Below are positions 1 to 8,583 of a stretch of DNA of 64,000 bases, piece by piece. Numbering within the stretch: position 1 is the stretch's first letter; every line of letters begins with the position of its first letter. Both the position numbers and the translations under genes were made by a program. Origin of the DNA: Paenibacillus naphthalenovorans (lineage in GTDB: Bacteria; Bacillota; Bacilli; Paenibacillales; NBRC-103111). The notes beneath the pieces were generated by a model, which was given only the letters and a program-made list of their open reading frames with translations, had not been told where the DNA came from and did not search any database. The stretch is taken from NCBI RefSeq assembly GCF_900099895.1, contig NZ_FNDY01000004.1, positions 124,001 to 188,000 of the forward strand. Reading direction: 5' to 3'.

Positions 1-1247
1 AGTACCCCGGTAAAGAACATTTCCTTACTGAGAAAGCCGTTAAACGGCGGCAGGCCGGCCATCGAGAACGCCCCAATCAGGGCAAACGTGTACGTCACCG
101 GCATCAGTGAAGCCAAGCCGCCGAGTTTACGGATGTCCCGGGTTCCCGTTTCATGGTCGATAATGCCCGCGACCATAAACAGCGCACCCTTAAACGTGGC
201 ATGATTGATCAGATGGAACACGGCGGCCGTCATCGCCAGAATATAAAGCTGAGACTCTTCACCATATCCGAAGTATAAGGCGGCAGAGCCGAGTCCAAGC
301 AAGCACATGATCAACCCAAGCTGGCTGACCGTTGAAAAAGCAAGAATGGCTTTTAAATCCGTTTGTTTGACAGCCGAAAACGATCCCCAGAACAGCGTGA
401 CCAGACCGAACGCGGATACAAGCCAGAACCATTCGGCAGACCCGGCAAATACCGGAGTGAGTCTGGCCACTAAATAAATGCCTGCTTTTACCATTGTGGC
501 CGAGTGCAAATAAGCACTGACAGGCGTTGGCGCTTCCATCGCATCGGGAAGCCAGATATGAAACGGAAACTGCGCCGATTTCGTGAACGCTCCGAGCAGC
601 ATAAGAAGCATTGCGGGAATAAAGAGGGCATGTCCCGTCACCGCGTCCAGATTGGCAATGATCTCCCGAACGCTGAAGGTGCCTGACATGACGTACAGCA
701 GAACGATACCGGCAAGCATCGCGAATCCGCCGAACACGGTAATGAGCATCGATTTTAACGCGCCATATCTGGCTCTCTCTCTCTGATACCAGAACGCAAT
801 CAAAAGAAAAGAGGACAAACTCGTCAATTCCCAGAATCCATACAGTACTACAAGGTTATCGGAAAGAACAACACCGAGCATGGCTCCCATAAACATTAAC
901 AGGTACGCATAGAAGTTATGAATGGCTTCTTTGTTTTTGTATAAATAGAATATGGAATAAAGCACAACAAGACTTCCGATTCCCGTAATCAGCAATGAAA
1001 ACAGGAGTCCCAATCCGTCCAAATAAACCGTGAAACGAATATCTAATGAAGGGATCCACGGTGCCGACAGATGCTTGACATCACCGTTTCGGACCGAAGG
1101 CAGCTGCATAATAAAGTACGTAAACAGCAGTACCGGCGCCGGCAGAACAAACCATCCCGTATGAATACGCCGTACGTATTTGTAGAGTAGTGGAACGACC
1201 ACTGCAAAAAGAAACGGCACAAAAATCGCTGCATGAAGCAAAGACAA
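1..1247 (-). CDS. mrpA: Na+/H+ antiporter subunit A (MrpA), 5' part only
   Basis: This is the N-terminal part of a multi-spanning membrane protein of the proton-translocating NADH-dehydrogenase-5/Mrp family; the 3' end lies beyond the left edge. About 415 codons are visible. Reading leftwards from a TTG at 1247, it has many hydrophobic helices and family motifs such as YGFWELTSLSSF, KSAQFPFHIWLPDAMEAPTP and AYLHSATMVKAGIYL. The TTG is chosen because GGAGG lies 7 bases upstream (about 1255-1259). MrpA is the large subunit of the Mrp complex, which exchanges cytoplasmic Na+ for H+ and supports alkali and salt tolerance. NuoL is the main alternative, but the short N-terminus and the isolated start of an operon favour MrpA. 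Subunits B-G would lie to the left. Confidence 0.85.
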   Translation of the reverse strand, partial: MSLLHAAIFVPFLFAVVVPLLYKYVRRIHTGWFVLPAPVLLFTYFIMQLPSVRNGDVKHLSAPWIPSLDIRFTVYLDGLGLLFSLLITGIGSLVVLYSIFYLYKNKEAIHNFYAYLLMFMGAMLGVVLSDNLVVLYGFWELTSLSSFLLIAFWYQRERARYGALKSMLITVFGGFAMLAGIVLLYVMSGTFSVREIIANLDAVTGHALFIPAMLLMLLGAFTKSAQFPFHIWLPDAMEAPTPVSAYLHSATMVKAGIYLVARLTPVFAGSAEWFWLVSAFGLVTLFWGSFSAVKQTDLKAILAFSTVSQLGLIMCLLGLGSAALYFGYGEESQLYILAMTAAVFHLINHATFKGALFMVAGIIDHETGTRDIRKLGGLASLMPVTYTFALIGAFSMAGLPPFNGFLSKEMFFTGV

Positions 1248-1462
1248 CCCTATTCCTCCATTCCAAAAAATATAATTTGTATCTTTATCTCTGTCGAGAA
1301 TCAAGAATCATCGATTGTGAAAAATTTGCAAAAAGTCCCCCCTATGATCGGTATAAAACCATGTTATTATGCGCACCTTATTACTAAAACATTCCTTTTA
1401 ACAACAACAGAATTGTCGAATTTAAACAAACAACCATTTTAACATGTTTTGGAGTGGTAATC

Positions 1463-1681
1463 ATGCTATGGTACAAAATCACCGCCTGCGCAGCAGTTTT
1501 TGTCATGCTCCTGCTTTGGAGCTGGCAGACAGATCGAAGCATCCGTAACCACCATTATACCGAATCCTTCCAGCAATCCAGGGAGAATGGAAGGATTGTA
1601 CATGCACATCAGCTTTATTCTCCATTGTACACATTCCGTCCTCGCGAATACGTAAAAATTATTCGGTACAGATTGGATTAA
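1463..1681 (+). CDS. small membrane-anchored hypothetical protein (72 aa)
   Basis: A short protein beginning MLWYKITACAAVFVMLLLWS: one N-terminal hydrophobic segment (about residues 5-20), then a basic, polar tail with many Tyr, His and Arg. I do not recognise the family. The ATG at 1463 is chosen over the in-frame GTG at 1454 because GGAG sits 8 bases before the ATG, and the GTG overlaps that site. It is divergent from mrpA. An inverted repeat with AATCCTTCC and GGAAGGATT arms (about 1563-1597) lies inside the gene. The size and single helix fit a small membrane-associated peptide; it could still be a chance ORF. Confidence 0.45.
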   Translation: MLWYKITACAAVFVMLLLWSWQTDRSIRNHHYTESFQQSRENGRIVHAHQLYSPLYTFRPREYVKIIRYRLD

Positions 1682-1770
1682 GAGTGACGTTGTGTAGAAT
1701 ACAGTATACATCATATTTGTTACGAAATATAACACGGAATGGTTTCAAAAAAATGATGCATAAACATGAA

Positions 1771-1795
1771 GAAGCTATCCGCAGCGGACAGCTTC
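1771..1795. terminator. short hairpin downstream of the recombinase gene
   Basis: An imperfect hairpin (GAAGCT-TCCGC arm against GCGGA-AGCTTC) lies about 40 bases past the recombinase stop on the minus strand. The following minus-strand tract is only moderately T-rich, so termination is possible but weak. Confidence 0.3.
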
Positions 1796-1834
1796 AGGAA
1801 GAAGAACCTGATTTTCCAAACGAGGACCGTGACA

Positions 1835-3370
1835 CTAACGGTCAAAATCAAAGTGATATTTAATATCCAGGTGCCTGTCGGTCAATATTATATTTTTGAT
1901 CACCTCCTGCAGCAAAACCCGTGTCCGCTCCAAATCCTGAAGCTCCAGCTTTTTAAATTCATCCAGGTAACGGTCAAGCGATGATGCTTCCGTTATTTGT
2001 CCGGCCAGCTCCCCGAGTTGTTTCTCCAAAAGGGCGGTTTCTTCGTCAAGCCGCTGGATCTGATTCTTCATCTCAAGCATCTGCCGTTGATAGGATTTTG
2101 CATCGAAAAGTTCCCTTTGCTGAAAAAGATCGACCTGATTTTTCCTCCACTTTTCCCGCGTTTGCCGCTTTACCTTCATCTCCTGCCGCAGCCGCTCCAT
2201 TTCTTTCTCTTTATTGACGGTAATCCTGAACCAGTCGTTAGGCAGCTTGTCCAGCCGGGTGCGTATAAGTCTAACGACGGCCCCCTCCAGCTCGTCGGCG
2301 TTTACATTCGCTTGCGGGCAAACCTCGCGGCCGAACTTGTGATACGTTTTGCAGATGTAGTACCGGTACTCCTTGCCGTTGTAGGATCGTTTTTGGCAAA
2401 TCATCCCCTGATTGCACTTGCCGCAGATCAAGATGCCGGTAAGCGGATGGTAGGCCCGCCTCGGTGCACGGTTATGACTTTTGGATGAAAGAATCCGCTG
2501 CGCCTCATAAAACGTTTCCTTATCGATTAACGCCTCATGCGCGTTCTCAACGATTTGCCATTCGGTCCTATCCATCCGCAGCTGTACCTTCTTCTTCGTC
2601 ATTTTCCCGCTGTCGTCATATTCCCGCTGCAGCTGATTGCGCCTGGTGCCGTAAACCACATGGCCGATGTAGGCTTGATTGCGAAGCAGCTTGTTCACAC
2701 TTTCACGGCTCCACAGGTTGCCGTTTTTGGTCCGGATGCCCTTTTGATTCAAATATTCGGCTACTTTAAAGGTGCCCATGCCCTTGTGCACATAGAGATC
2801 AAACACGAGGACGGGAATATCCTTCCGTTCGGGATCGATCTCAAGCTTCTTCGTTTCCTTGTTGACTTGATATCCAATGGGTGGCTCTCCTCCCCACTGT
2901 CCCCTGCGCGCCTTCTGCTTTCTGGCGCTGCTGACGCGCGCTGATATTTTTTTGCTCTCTTGTTCGGAGAGGACGGACAAAATATCAAACGTGATGTTAT
3001 CTTTATTGAGCGAGTCATAATTATCATTAATGGCTACGACCCGTACGCCGTATTGTTCGAACATCCCGATGATCGCCGGATTCTCCTGCTTGTCGCGGCC
3101 CACCCGGCTGACTTCCTTGAAAACCAGCAGCTGAAACCGATGATTTTTGGCATCCTGTATGGCCCGTTTCATTTCGGCGCGGTCAAACACACTGGTGTAG
3201 TAACCCGAAACCGCCTCATCCCGGTAAAGGATAATATCCGTATCATCGTACTGCCGGCCCAATCGGCTGATATATTCCTGGCATTGGCTGATTTGATTCT
3301 CAATCGAATCCCCTTGCTGATCCGTACTGACCCTCGCATAAATCGCACATTTTATTTTTTCCTGCTGCAT
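1835..3370 (-). CDS. large serine recombinase (site-specific integrase/excisionase type)
   Basis: A 511-aa recombinase of the resolvase/invertase superfamily. The catalytic domain is at residues 6-150 with the nucleophile in YARVSTDQQ (Ser15). The DNA-binding recombinase domain spans about 165-275. A zinc ribbon has Cys316, Cys319, Cys340 and Cys351, and a coiled-coil (about 385-460) follows, as in phage-type and SpoIVCA-like large serine recombinases. These enzymes cut and rejoin att sites through a phosphoserine intermediate. I see no phage, transposon or resistance cargo and no clear att repeats, so this looks like an orphan or remnant recombinase. Its start overlaps the upstream small ORF by 19 bases, which suggests translational coupling. 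Ends of the protein look intact. Confidence 0.92.
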   Translation of the reverse strand: MQQEKIKCAIYARVSTDQQGDSIENQISQCQEYISRLGRQYDDTDIILYRDEAVSGYYTSVFDRAEMKRAIQDAKNHRFQLLVFKEVSRVGRDKQENPAIIGMFEQYGVRVVAINDNYDSLNKDNITFDILSVLSEQESKKISARVSSARKQKARRGQWGGEPPIGYQVNKETKKLEIDPERKDIPVLVFDLYVHKGMGTFKVAEYLNQKGIRTKNGNLWSRESVNKLLRNQAYIGHVVYGTRRNQLQREYDDSGKMTKKKVQLRMDRTEWQIVENAHEALIDKETFYEAQRILSSKSHNRAPRRAYHPLTGILICGKCNQGMICQKRSYNGKEYRYYICKTYHKFGREVCPQANVNADELEGAVVRLIRTRLDKLPNDWFRITVNKEKEMERLRQEMKVKRQTREKWRKNQVDLFQQRELFDAKSYQRQMLEMKNQIQRLDEETALLEKQLGELAGQITEASSLDRYLDEFKKLELQDLERTRVLLQEVIKNIILTDRHLDIKYHFDFDR

Positions 3371-3558
3371 GAGTGTTCCCCCTGGCTTGAGTTCATTGTA
3401 AAGGGCTCATCAGAAGGTTCAAGCGCCGCATGAATCGGATCGTTCACGGATACTTGGACGTCCACCCCGTACTTGGTTCTGGCGAATTCCGCCACCCTGA
3501 CTGCCATCCACTTGGATACAGGCTTATCTCCGTCCACCTCATTGAAGGTAAAGTTCAT
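3352..3558 (-). CDS. small hypothetical protein coupled to the recombinase (68 aa)
   Basis: The predicted protein begins MNFTFNEVDGDKPVSK and is acidic with no membrane segment. The ATG at 3558 is preceded by GGAGGGCGGTCAG, a strong ribosome binding site; an upstream in-frame ATG at 3582 lacks one. The last 19 bases overlap the recombinase start, so the two genes form a coupled pair. I do not recognise the family. An accessory directionality factor is one possibility, based only on the gene's position. Confidence 0.55.
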   Translation of the reverse strand: MNFTFNEVDGDKPVSKWMAVRVAEFARTKYGVDVQVSVNDPIHAALEPSDEPFTMNSSQGEHSCSRKK

Positions 3559-3653
3559 CTGACCGCCCTCCATCCATGTCATCCCTTACCTCAATGTATG
3601 TTGAAGAAAGCTTGTCTTATGTGCCGCTCTTTCGTGTGGACAAAAGATCCGGC

Positions 3654-3697
3654 AGCAAAAAGAAAACCTTTCGCAGAGCCTCGCTCTGTGAAAGGTT
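3654..3697 (-). terminator. rho-independent terminator of the KduD-like gene
   Basis: A 15-bp stem (AACCTTTCGCAGAGC at 3665-3679 against GCTCTGTGAAAGGTT at 3683-3697, one mismatch) is followed on the minus strand by TTTTCTTTTTGC. It lies just past the stop of the SDR gene and closes the minus-strand carbohydrate cluster. Confidence 0.85.
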
Positions 3698-3720
3698 CGT
3701 TGCAGACTGTTGATGACCGG

Positions 3721-4482
3721 TTATCTTCCCATCCATCCGCCGTCAACCGTTAAAAGTTGTCCGTGAATATAATCGGAAGCGCCCGAGGCCAGGAAAACAA
3801 TACTGCCCTTGAAATCGTCCGGCAAGCCCCATCGTCCGGCCGGAATGCGTTCCATAATTTGACGGCTTCTGGTTTCGTCCTGCATTAATGCCGTATTCAT
3901 ATCCGTGGCAACATATCCGGGGGCAATCGCGTTCACATTGACATGGTGCCGTGCCCATTCATTGGACAAAGCCTTCGTTAATTGGGCTACGCCGCCTTTG
4001 GCCGCAGCGTAGGCAGGTACGGTAAGCCCGCCCTGAAAGGACAGCAGAGAAGCGATATTGATGATTTTCCCTTTCTGCCGCGGAACCATATGGCGCCCGG
4101 CCTGCTGGCACAACATCCAAACCGCCTTGAGATTGACGTTGATGACATCGTCCCAATCGGATTCGGGAAAATCCACAGCCGGCGATCTGCGCTGGATTCC
4201 GGCGTTGTTCACCAGAATATCCATCTTCCCGAAAGCGGATACAACCGAAGGGACCGCATTCTTCACATCGTCCGGCCGATTCATGTCGCAAGGAATGATC
4301 GTGCATTTTCTGCCGAGCCGTTCGATTTCTTCTTTTAATTGCTTTTGTTCCGCAGAACGCTGCAGGAGAGCAATATCCGCCCCCGCCTCCGCCAAAGCTA
4401 AAGCCATGGCATAGCCGATTCCTCTGGTCGCACCGGTAACCGCCGCCACTTGGCCATCCAACCGAAATACATCAAGAATCAT
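3721..4482 (-). CDS. SDR oxidoreductase, KduD-like (2-dehydro-3-deoxy-D-gluconate 5-dehydrogenase family)
   Basis: A classical short-chain dehydrogenase of 253 aa. The NAD(P)-binding motif TGATRGIG is at residues 16-23, NNAG at 92-95, and the active site has Ser145 with Tyr158 and Lys162 (YAAAK). The overall pattern, from MILDVF-RLDGQVA to the C-terminal VDGGW, resembles KduD, which interconverts keto-deoxy-sugar acids; gluconate 5-dehydrogenases look similar, so the substrate is uncertain. GGAGG precedes the ATG. It lies 20 bases after the zinc dehydrogenase and is probably cotranscribed with it and the GntR regulator. A strong terminator follows. Confidence 0.82.
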   Translation of the reverse strand: MILDVFRLDGQVAAVTGATRGIGYAMALALAEAGADIALLQRSAEQKQLKEEIERLGRKCTIIPCDMNRPDDVKNAVPSVVSAFGKMDILVNNAGIQRRSPAVDFPESDWDDVINVNLKAVWMLCQQAGRHMVPRQKGKIINIASLLSFQGGLTVPAYAAAKGGVAQLTKALSNEWARHHVNVNAIAPGYVATDMNTALMQDETRSRQIMERIPAGRWGLPDDFKGSIVFLASGASDYIHGQLLTVDGGWMGR

Positions 4483-4501
4483 GATTAGTCCTCCAACGGG
4501 A

Positions 4502-5512
4502 TTAAGGTCGAATAATAATTTTTAAGGCCTCTTCAGGATTTTCCATCAGCGCAAATCCTTCCGCAATCCGTTCGAGAGGCAGTTCATGCGAGATCAGACC
4601 GGAAAGATTCACTTGATCTCCAGCCATGAGGGCAATGGCCGTTTGAAAATCGGTTCTGCTGTAGCAGCGTGTCGTGGTCAAGGAAAGCTCCTTAAAATGC
4701 ATGGCGGCCAAATCGACCGTCGGCGGCTGTTTAAATAAGCTGACTACGACGATTTGCCCCTGAATTTTGGCCACCTCCGTCATTTGTTTGGCAGTGACGG
4801 AAGTTCCGGCTACTTCAAACACGACATCGGCACCTTTGCCGCCGGTTAAGCTTTTGATTTCTTGAGTGATATCCGTCTGCCTGGCATCAAGGACCGTCCA
4901 CCCGAGTTCCTGAGCTTTCGCAATCCGGTAAGGGCTTACATCGACGGCAATAATCCGTCCCGCTCCGCTGCGCCTGGCGACCATGCCGACAAGCAAGCCG
5001 ATCGGACCGCAGCCGATAATGACGACGTCGTCGCCGATTTTAACATGGGATCGGCGAACCGTATGAACGGCTACGGCTAACGGTTCCGTGAGAGCCGCCA
5101 AGCTGTCGGATAAATGCCCGGGATACCGGTGCAGACGGTGCACAGGCACCTTGGCATACTCGGCAAATCCGCCGTCCATATCGATTCCGATAAGACGAAG
5201 CGTTTTGCATACATGGGTCTGTCCGGCAAGGCAAGCTTCACATTCCCCGCAGCTCAGGGTAGGCTCTATAACAACGCGTTCCCCGGGTTGAAAGGAGCTG
5301 TCTCCGGCCACCTTTTCGATCACGCCGCAAAATTCATGCCCCAAGGCAAGGGGCGCTTTGGCCCGGGGATGCTTTCCGGCATAAATCATCATATCCGTAC
5401 CGCAAATGCCTCCCGCCAGGACGCGGATCAACGCTTCTCCATGGGTGGGTTCAGGTATCGGCAGCTGTCCTGGCACCACCTTTTTTTCTCCCAGATAAAT
5501 ACCAGCTCTCAT
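4502..5512 (-). CDS. zinc-dependent medium-chain alcohol/polyol dehydrogenase
   Basis: A 336-aa MDR enzyme. Catalytic zinc ligands are Cys37 (GGICGTD) and His59-Glu60 (GHEF). The structural zinc site has four cysteines at 88, 91, 94 and 102 (CGECEAC...C). A Rossmann fold carries GCGPIGLLVG. Relatives oxidise threonine, sorbitol, galactitol-phosphate or idonate; here the neighbouring KduD-like SDR suggests polyol or sugar-acid oxidation. The ATG at 5512 is preferred: GGAAGG lies 9 bases before it, whereas the ATG at 5521 abuts this site. Likely cotranscribed with the upstream GntR gene. Confidence 0.88.
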   Translation of the reverse strand: MRAGIYLGEKKVVPGQLPIPEPTHGEALIRVLAGGICGTDMMIYAGKHPRAKAPLALGHEFCGVIEKVAGDSSFQPGERVVIEPTLSCGECEACLAGQTHVCKTLRLIGIDMDGGFAEYAKVPVHRLHRYPGHLSDSLAALTEPLAVAVHTVRRSHVKIGDDVVIIGCGPIGLLVGMVARRSGAGRIIAVDVSPYRIAKAQELGWTVLDARQTDITQEIKSLTGGKGADVVFEVAGTSVTAKQMTEVAKIQGQIVVVSLFKQPPTVDLAAMHFKELSLTTTRCYSRTDFQTAIALMAGDQVNLSGLISHELPLERIAEGFALMENPEEALKIIIRP

Positions 5513-5560
5513 CCCGTTCATCCTTCCGTCTTTGAATTACCATGCTTATGATGGCCGTCG

Positions 5561-6250
5561 TTATCGTTCAAAAAAGAACAAGCTTTGTGAGACGGTTTTA
5601 AAGGCTTCCGTATAATGATCTTTGGCCGCTTGCCGGATATGCTCCTGATCCCCTTCAGAAATCGCGTCCACGATGGAACGATGCTGATGGATCAGCTGCG
5701 GCACCCCTTCCACAGCCCGGGCAAACCGGTTTTTAGTGGCTACCAGCAGGGCGGCAAATATGATAGGCCGAATGCCGTTCCATAAGCGGAAAATCCTTTG
5801 ATGGTTGCAGTAGCGTATCATCGTTTCATGAAATTCCATATCATATCGAGAGAAATCGACATCGTCGTTATGCTTTGCGGCCAATTCCATCTTGTCTATG
5901 ATATGCAGCAGCGTATTTCTTCTGCTTTCATTGAAATCATGTGAGAGGCGCTCCAATATGAAGCCTTCGATCAGAATGCGAACATCATAAATTTCCTGCA
6001 TATCTTCCGGGGTTAGGCCAAGAATCACAACCCCCATGCGTTCCAGGCGGATCAGCCCTTCATTTGAAAGGGTTTTCAATGCGTCCCGAACGGGGCCTCT
6101 GCTTGTGCCAAAATCCGCGGCAATCTGATTCTCGGACAATACGGAGCCTTTCTCCAGTTTTCCGCCAATGATTTGAATTCTTAGTTCATTGGCTATTTTC
6201 TCGCCTAAAGGCAGCCCTTCCATTAAGGAGGCCGGAAATTCAGTATTCAT
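5561..6250 (-). CDS. GntR-family (FadR/FCD subfamily) transcriptional regulator
   Basis: A 229-aa regulator: winged-helix DNA-binding domain at about residues 10-75 (ENQIAADFGTSRGPVRDALK helix-turn-helix) and an all-helical FCD ligand domain after it, with the usual metal-ligand histidines (for example in DMEFHETM). FCD proteins sense carboxylates or sugar acids. The ATG at 6250 has AAGGG upstream; longer in-frame starts run through the operator and are rejected. A perfect 22-bp palindrome lies 30 bases upstream, fitting autorepression. It probably controls the two dehydrogenase genes downstream and perhaps the MFS gene. Confidence 0.9.
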   Translation of the reverse strand: MNTEFPASLMEGLPLGEKIANELRIQIIGGKLEKGSVLSENQIAADFGTSRGPVRDALKTLSNEGLIRLERMGVVILGLTPEDMQEIYDVRILIEGFILERLSHDFNESRRNTLLHIIDKMELAAKHNDDVDFSRYDMEFHETMIRYCNHQRIFRLWNGIRPIIFAALLVATKNRFARAVEGVPQLIHQHRSIVDAISEGDQEHIRQAAKDHYTEAFKTVSQSLFFFER

Positions 6251-6279
6251 CGGTGTCCCTTCATGATTAGATGATTTCG

Positions 6280-6301
6280 GTAAACTTGTTAACAAGTTTA
6301 C
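6280..6301. promoter_or_regulatory. perfect 22-bp palindrome, probable GntR operator
   Basis: Each half is GTAAACTTGTT or its reverse complement, with no mismatch. The core CTTGTTAACAAG fits the TNGT-N-ACNA pattern known for FCD-subfamily GntR sites. It overlaps the expected transcription start of the GntR gene on the minus strand; a TATAAC -10-like hexamer lies just upstream at about 6304-6309. Confidence 0.75.
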
Positions 6302-6398
6302 AGTTATAATTTTACAAAGAAATTGAACATCAATCAATACGTTCAGGAAAAAAAACATAGGATTTTATCTTAAATGAAATTCGCCTCGAATTTACTTT

Positions 6399-7688
6399 TT
6401 ATGGACTTCTTTGAGGCGGCGTTGCAGCAAAGGCAAATACGGCCCCTGCCGCCCAGAAAAAAATCATCAGCCATAAAACAGGATTGTAATTTCCGAGGCG
6501 ATCGTATGCGAATCCCAGCTGCATCGGACCTACAGCCGAACCGAACACCATGGCGAACGTCGTCATGCCGCTGATTTGAGCCAGGTGTCGGCGGCCATAA
6601 TAATTGGCCCATATGACCCCCAGAGGCACATTGATCAGCCCTTGTCCTACTCCCCATGCGACAGCAAACAGGAAGATCATCATCTCCGATTGTGCTGCAA
6701 TGAGAAGTATCGGGGCCAACAGGTTGATGACAAAGGTTAAACCAAGCATCGCGTGGACCTTGACCCGCTCGACAATGAATCCGGCGATCAACGAACATGC
6801 GAAGCTGATCAAAGGAATAAAACTCAAGATCCAGGCGATCGTCGTTCGATCGATCCCATGCTCGTTCAAGATCGAGAAGATATGAATCGTGATTCCGCCA
6901 TATATCATTGGCGGCACAGCCGTGCAGCCCATAATCAACCAGAAGGATTTGGTTCTCATGGCCTCGCGAAGCGTCCAGGCATCTTCGGCAGCCGGAGCTT
7001 GCGAAGATGCCTGATCCGAGCCCGGCAGCATATGATCCGGTAACAACCCGACATCTTCCGGTTTATTTCGCACAAGAAAAAAAGCTGCAGGAGCGAAGCA
7101 GCATAAGATCGCTGCACCTAACACCCTCCATGCCGCAGGCCAGCTAAAGGTTTGAATCAACCAGTTATTCAACGGGGGAAAGATCGCCGCTCCGAGCAAT
7201 CCTCCCAGGCCGGCATAACTTAATGCCCGGCCTCTCTGTTTGACAAACCACTGGGAAACCAGGGTGTTCGGAATAAGAAACATCGAGCCCTGTCCTAACA
7301 AACGGATCATAAAAAAACCGATAAACAGAGTCAAGGTCCCCGCCACAAAGCTGTTCCACCAGCATGCCAATCCCAATAACACAGCGGTCCACGTCATCAT
7401 GACCCGATGCCCGAAACGGCCAGTCAATTTCCCCACGGCAAACAATAAGAATCCGGCAGTCAAAGTAGCCAATGAATACAGGCTTGAAACCGTTGTTCGA
7501 TCCATATGAAAGTCTCTCATATAGAGTTCAATAAAGACCGAGTTCGAATAAGCTTGGCCCGGCCCGGAAAAAAAGATGCCCAGACCGCTTATAAAAACGA
7601 TACACCAACCGTAATAAAATGAGGTTTGAATGGGAACAGATTGCGTGTAGGAACGATTTGAAGCCATGTCGTCGTTTGAATATGACAC
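6399..7688 (-). CDS. MFS transporter, oxalate/formate or monocarboxylate-type
   Basis: A 429-aa major facilitator with twelve predicted membrane helices and the inter-helix signature GKLTGRFGHR. The hydrophilic loop at mid-protein and motifs such as GLGGLLGAAIFPPLNNWLI resemble the anion/monocarboxylate porters (OFA/MCT-like group). The start is GTG at 7688 with AGGAGG 8 bases upstream. Situated between the ABC permeases and the GntR gene, it may import the acid handled by the following dehydrogenases. Substrate is inference only. Confidence 0.85.
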   Translation of the reverse strand: MSYSNDDMASNRSYTQSVPIQTSFYYGWCIVFISGLGIFFSGPGQAYSNSVFIELYMRDFHMDRTTVSSLYSLATLTAGFLLFAVGKLTGRFGHRVMMTWTAVLLGLACWWNSFVAGTLTLFIGFFMIRLLGQGSMFLIPNTLVSQWFVKQRGRALSYAGLGGLLGAAIFPPLNNWLIQTFSWPAAWRVLGAAILCCFAPAAFFLVRNKPEDVGLLPDHMLPGSDQASSQAPAAEDAWTLREAMRTKSFWLIMGCTAVPPMIYGGITIHIFSILNEHGIDRTTIAWILSFIPLISFACSLIAGFIVERVKVHAMLGLTFVINLLAPILLIAAQSEMMIFLFAVAWGVGQGLINVPLGVIWANYYGRRHLAQISGMTTFAMVFGSAVGPMQLGFAYDRLGNYNPVLWLMIFFWAAGAVFAFAATPPQRSP

Positions 7689-7729
7689 GAAATTCCTCCT
7701 ACCTGTGGAGTATCTGTTTTTAAAATGTT

Positions 7730-8569
7730 TTATTTAATGCCGGAGGTTGCAATGCCCTCTACGATATACCGTTGGAAAAATAAAAACATTAAGAATACCG
7801 GTACGATGGATAGCACCGACATGGCAAACAGTGAACCGAGCGCTGCCTCCCCGCCCGCATCGGTAAACATTCGAAGTGCCAGCGTAACCGTATATTTCTT
7901 CACGCTGCTGAGATACAAAAGCTGGCTAAAGAAGTCGTTCCATGTCCAAATGAATGTAAAAATCGTTGTCGTCACGATGGCCGGAGTCGTCAACGGCAGA
8001 ATGATCCGTGTATAAATGCCGATGGGACCGCATCCGTCTACGGTTGCTGCTTTATCCAGCTCCCGCGGCAGGGAACGAATAAATTGCACGGTGAGAAAAA
8101 CAAAAAATCCTTCAACGGCAAAAAACTTCGGTACGACAATGGGAAGTATGGTATTGACCCACTCCAATTTATTGAAAATAATATATTGCGGAACAATCAG
8201 AACATGCAAAGGAATCATCATGGTCATCAGCATCAGAGCAAACATCACTTTTTTCCCCTTGAATTCCAGGCGCGCAAAAGCATACGCCGCAAGCGAGCAC
8301 GATATGATATTCCCGATCACGGCTAGTCCGGCCATAAGCAGCGAATTAAGGTAAAAGGTCGTAAATGTCGTCCCCGATGTCCCCTTCCAGCCTTTGATGT
8401 AGTTTGAAAGCGTAAGGTTTCTCGGCCAAAGACTGTTGTCTGTCAGGATGGTTTCCGTAGGTTTAAATGAACTGATGAGCATCCATAGTACCGGGTACAG
8501 CATAATGATGAACCCTGCGATGATAAGTGTGTGAAGCAGCACCTTTTGTATTCGAACATTGATTGCCAT
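7730..8569 (-). CDS. sugar ABC transporter permease (MalG-type)
   Basis: A 279-aa inner-membrane protein with six helices and the EAA loop (ELDKAATVDGCGPIGIYTRI), which contacts the ATPase; belongs to the CUT1 MalG/UgpE family. The ATG at 8569 is chosen because GGGGTGGCGG precedes it; a longer frame up to 8665 would overlap the partner permease. It pairs with the MalF-type permease ending at 8584. No ATPase gene is present here, as is common in Firmicutes where one MsmK-like ATPase serves several CUT1 systems. Confidence 0.92.
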   Translation of the reverse strand: MAINVRIQKVLLHTLIIAGFIIMLYPVLWMLISSFKPTETILTDNSLWPRNLTLSNYIKGWKGTSGTTFTTFYLNSLLMAGLAVIGNIISCSLAAYAFARLEFKGKKVMFALMLMTMMIPLHVLIVPQYIIFNKLEWVNTILPIVVPKFFAVEGFFVFLTVQFIRSLPRELDKAATVDGCGPIGIYTRIILPLTTPAIVTTTIFTFIWTWNDFFSQLLYLSSVKKYTVTLALRMFTDAGGEAALGSLFAMSVLSIVPVFLMFLFFQRYIVEGIATSGIK

Positions 8570-8583
8570 TTGATCCGCCACCC

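Noticed and set aside
1561-1600. Inverted repeat in the small membrane ORF as a terminator
   Set aside because: It is inside the frame, has a 17-base loop and no T-run.
1466-1735. 89-codon minus-strand ORF opposite the small membrane ORF
   Set aside because: No ribosome site; the plus-strand frame has both a site and a membrane helix.
1756-1863. 36-codon acidic plus-strand ORF overlapping the recombinase 3' end
   Set aside because: No ribosome site and it runs into the recombinase gene on the other strand. A remnant of an insertion target cannot be excluded but is unsupported.
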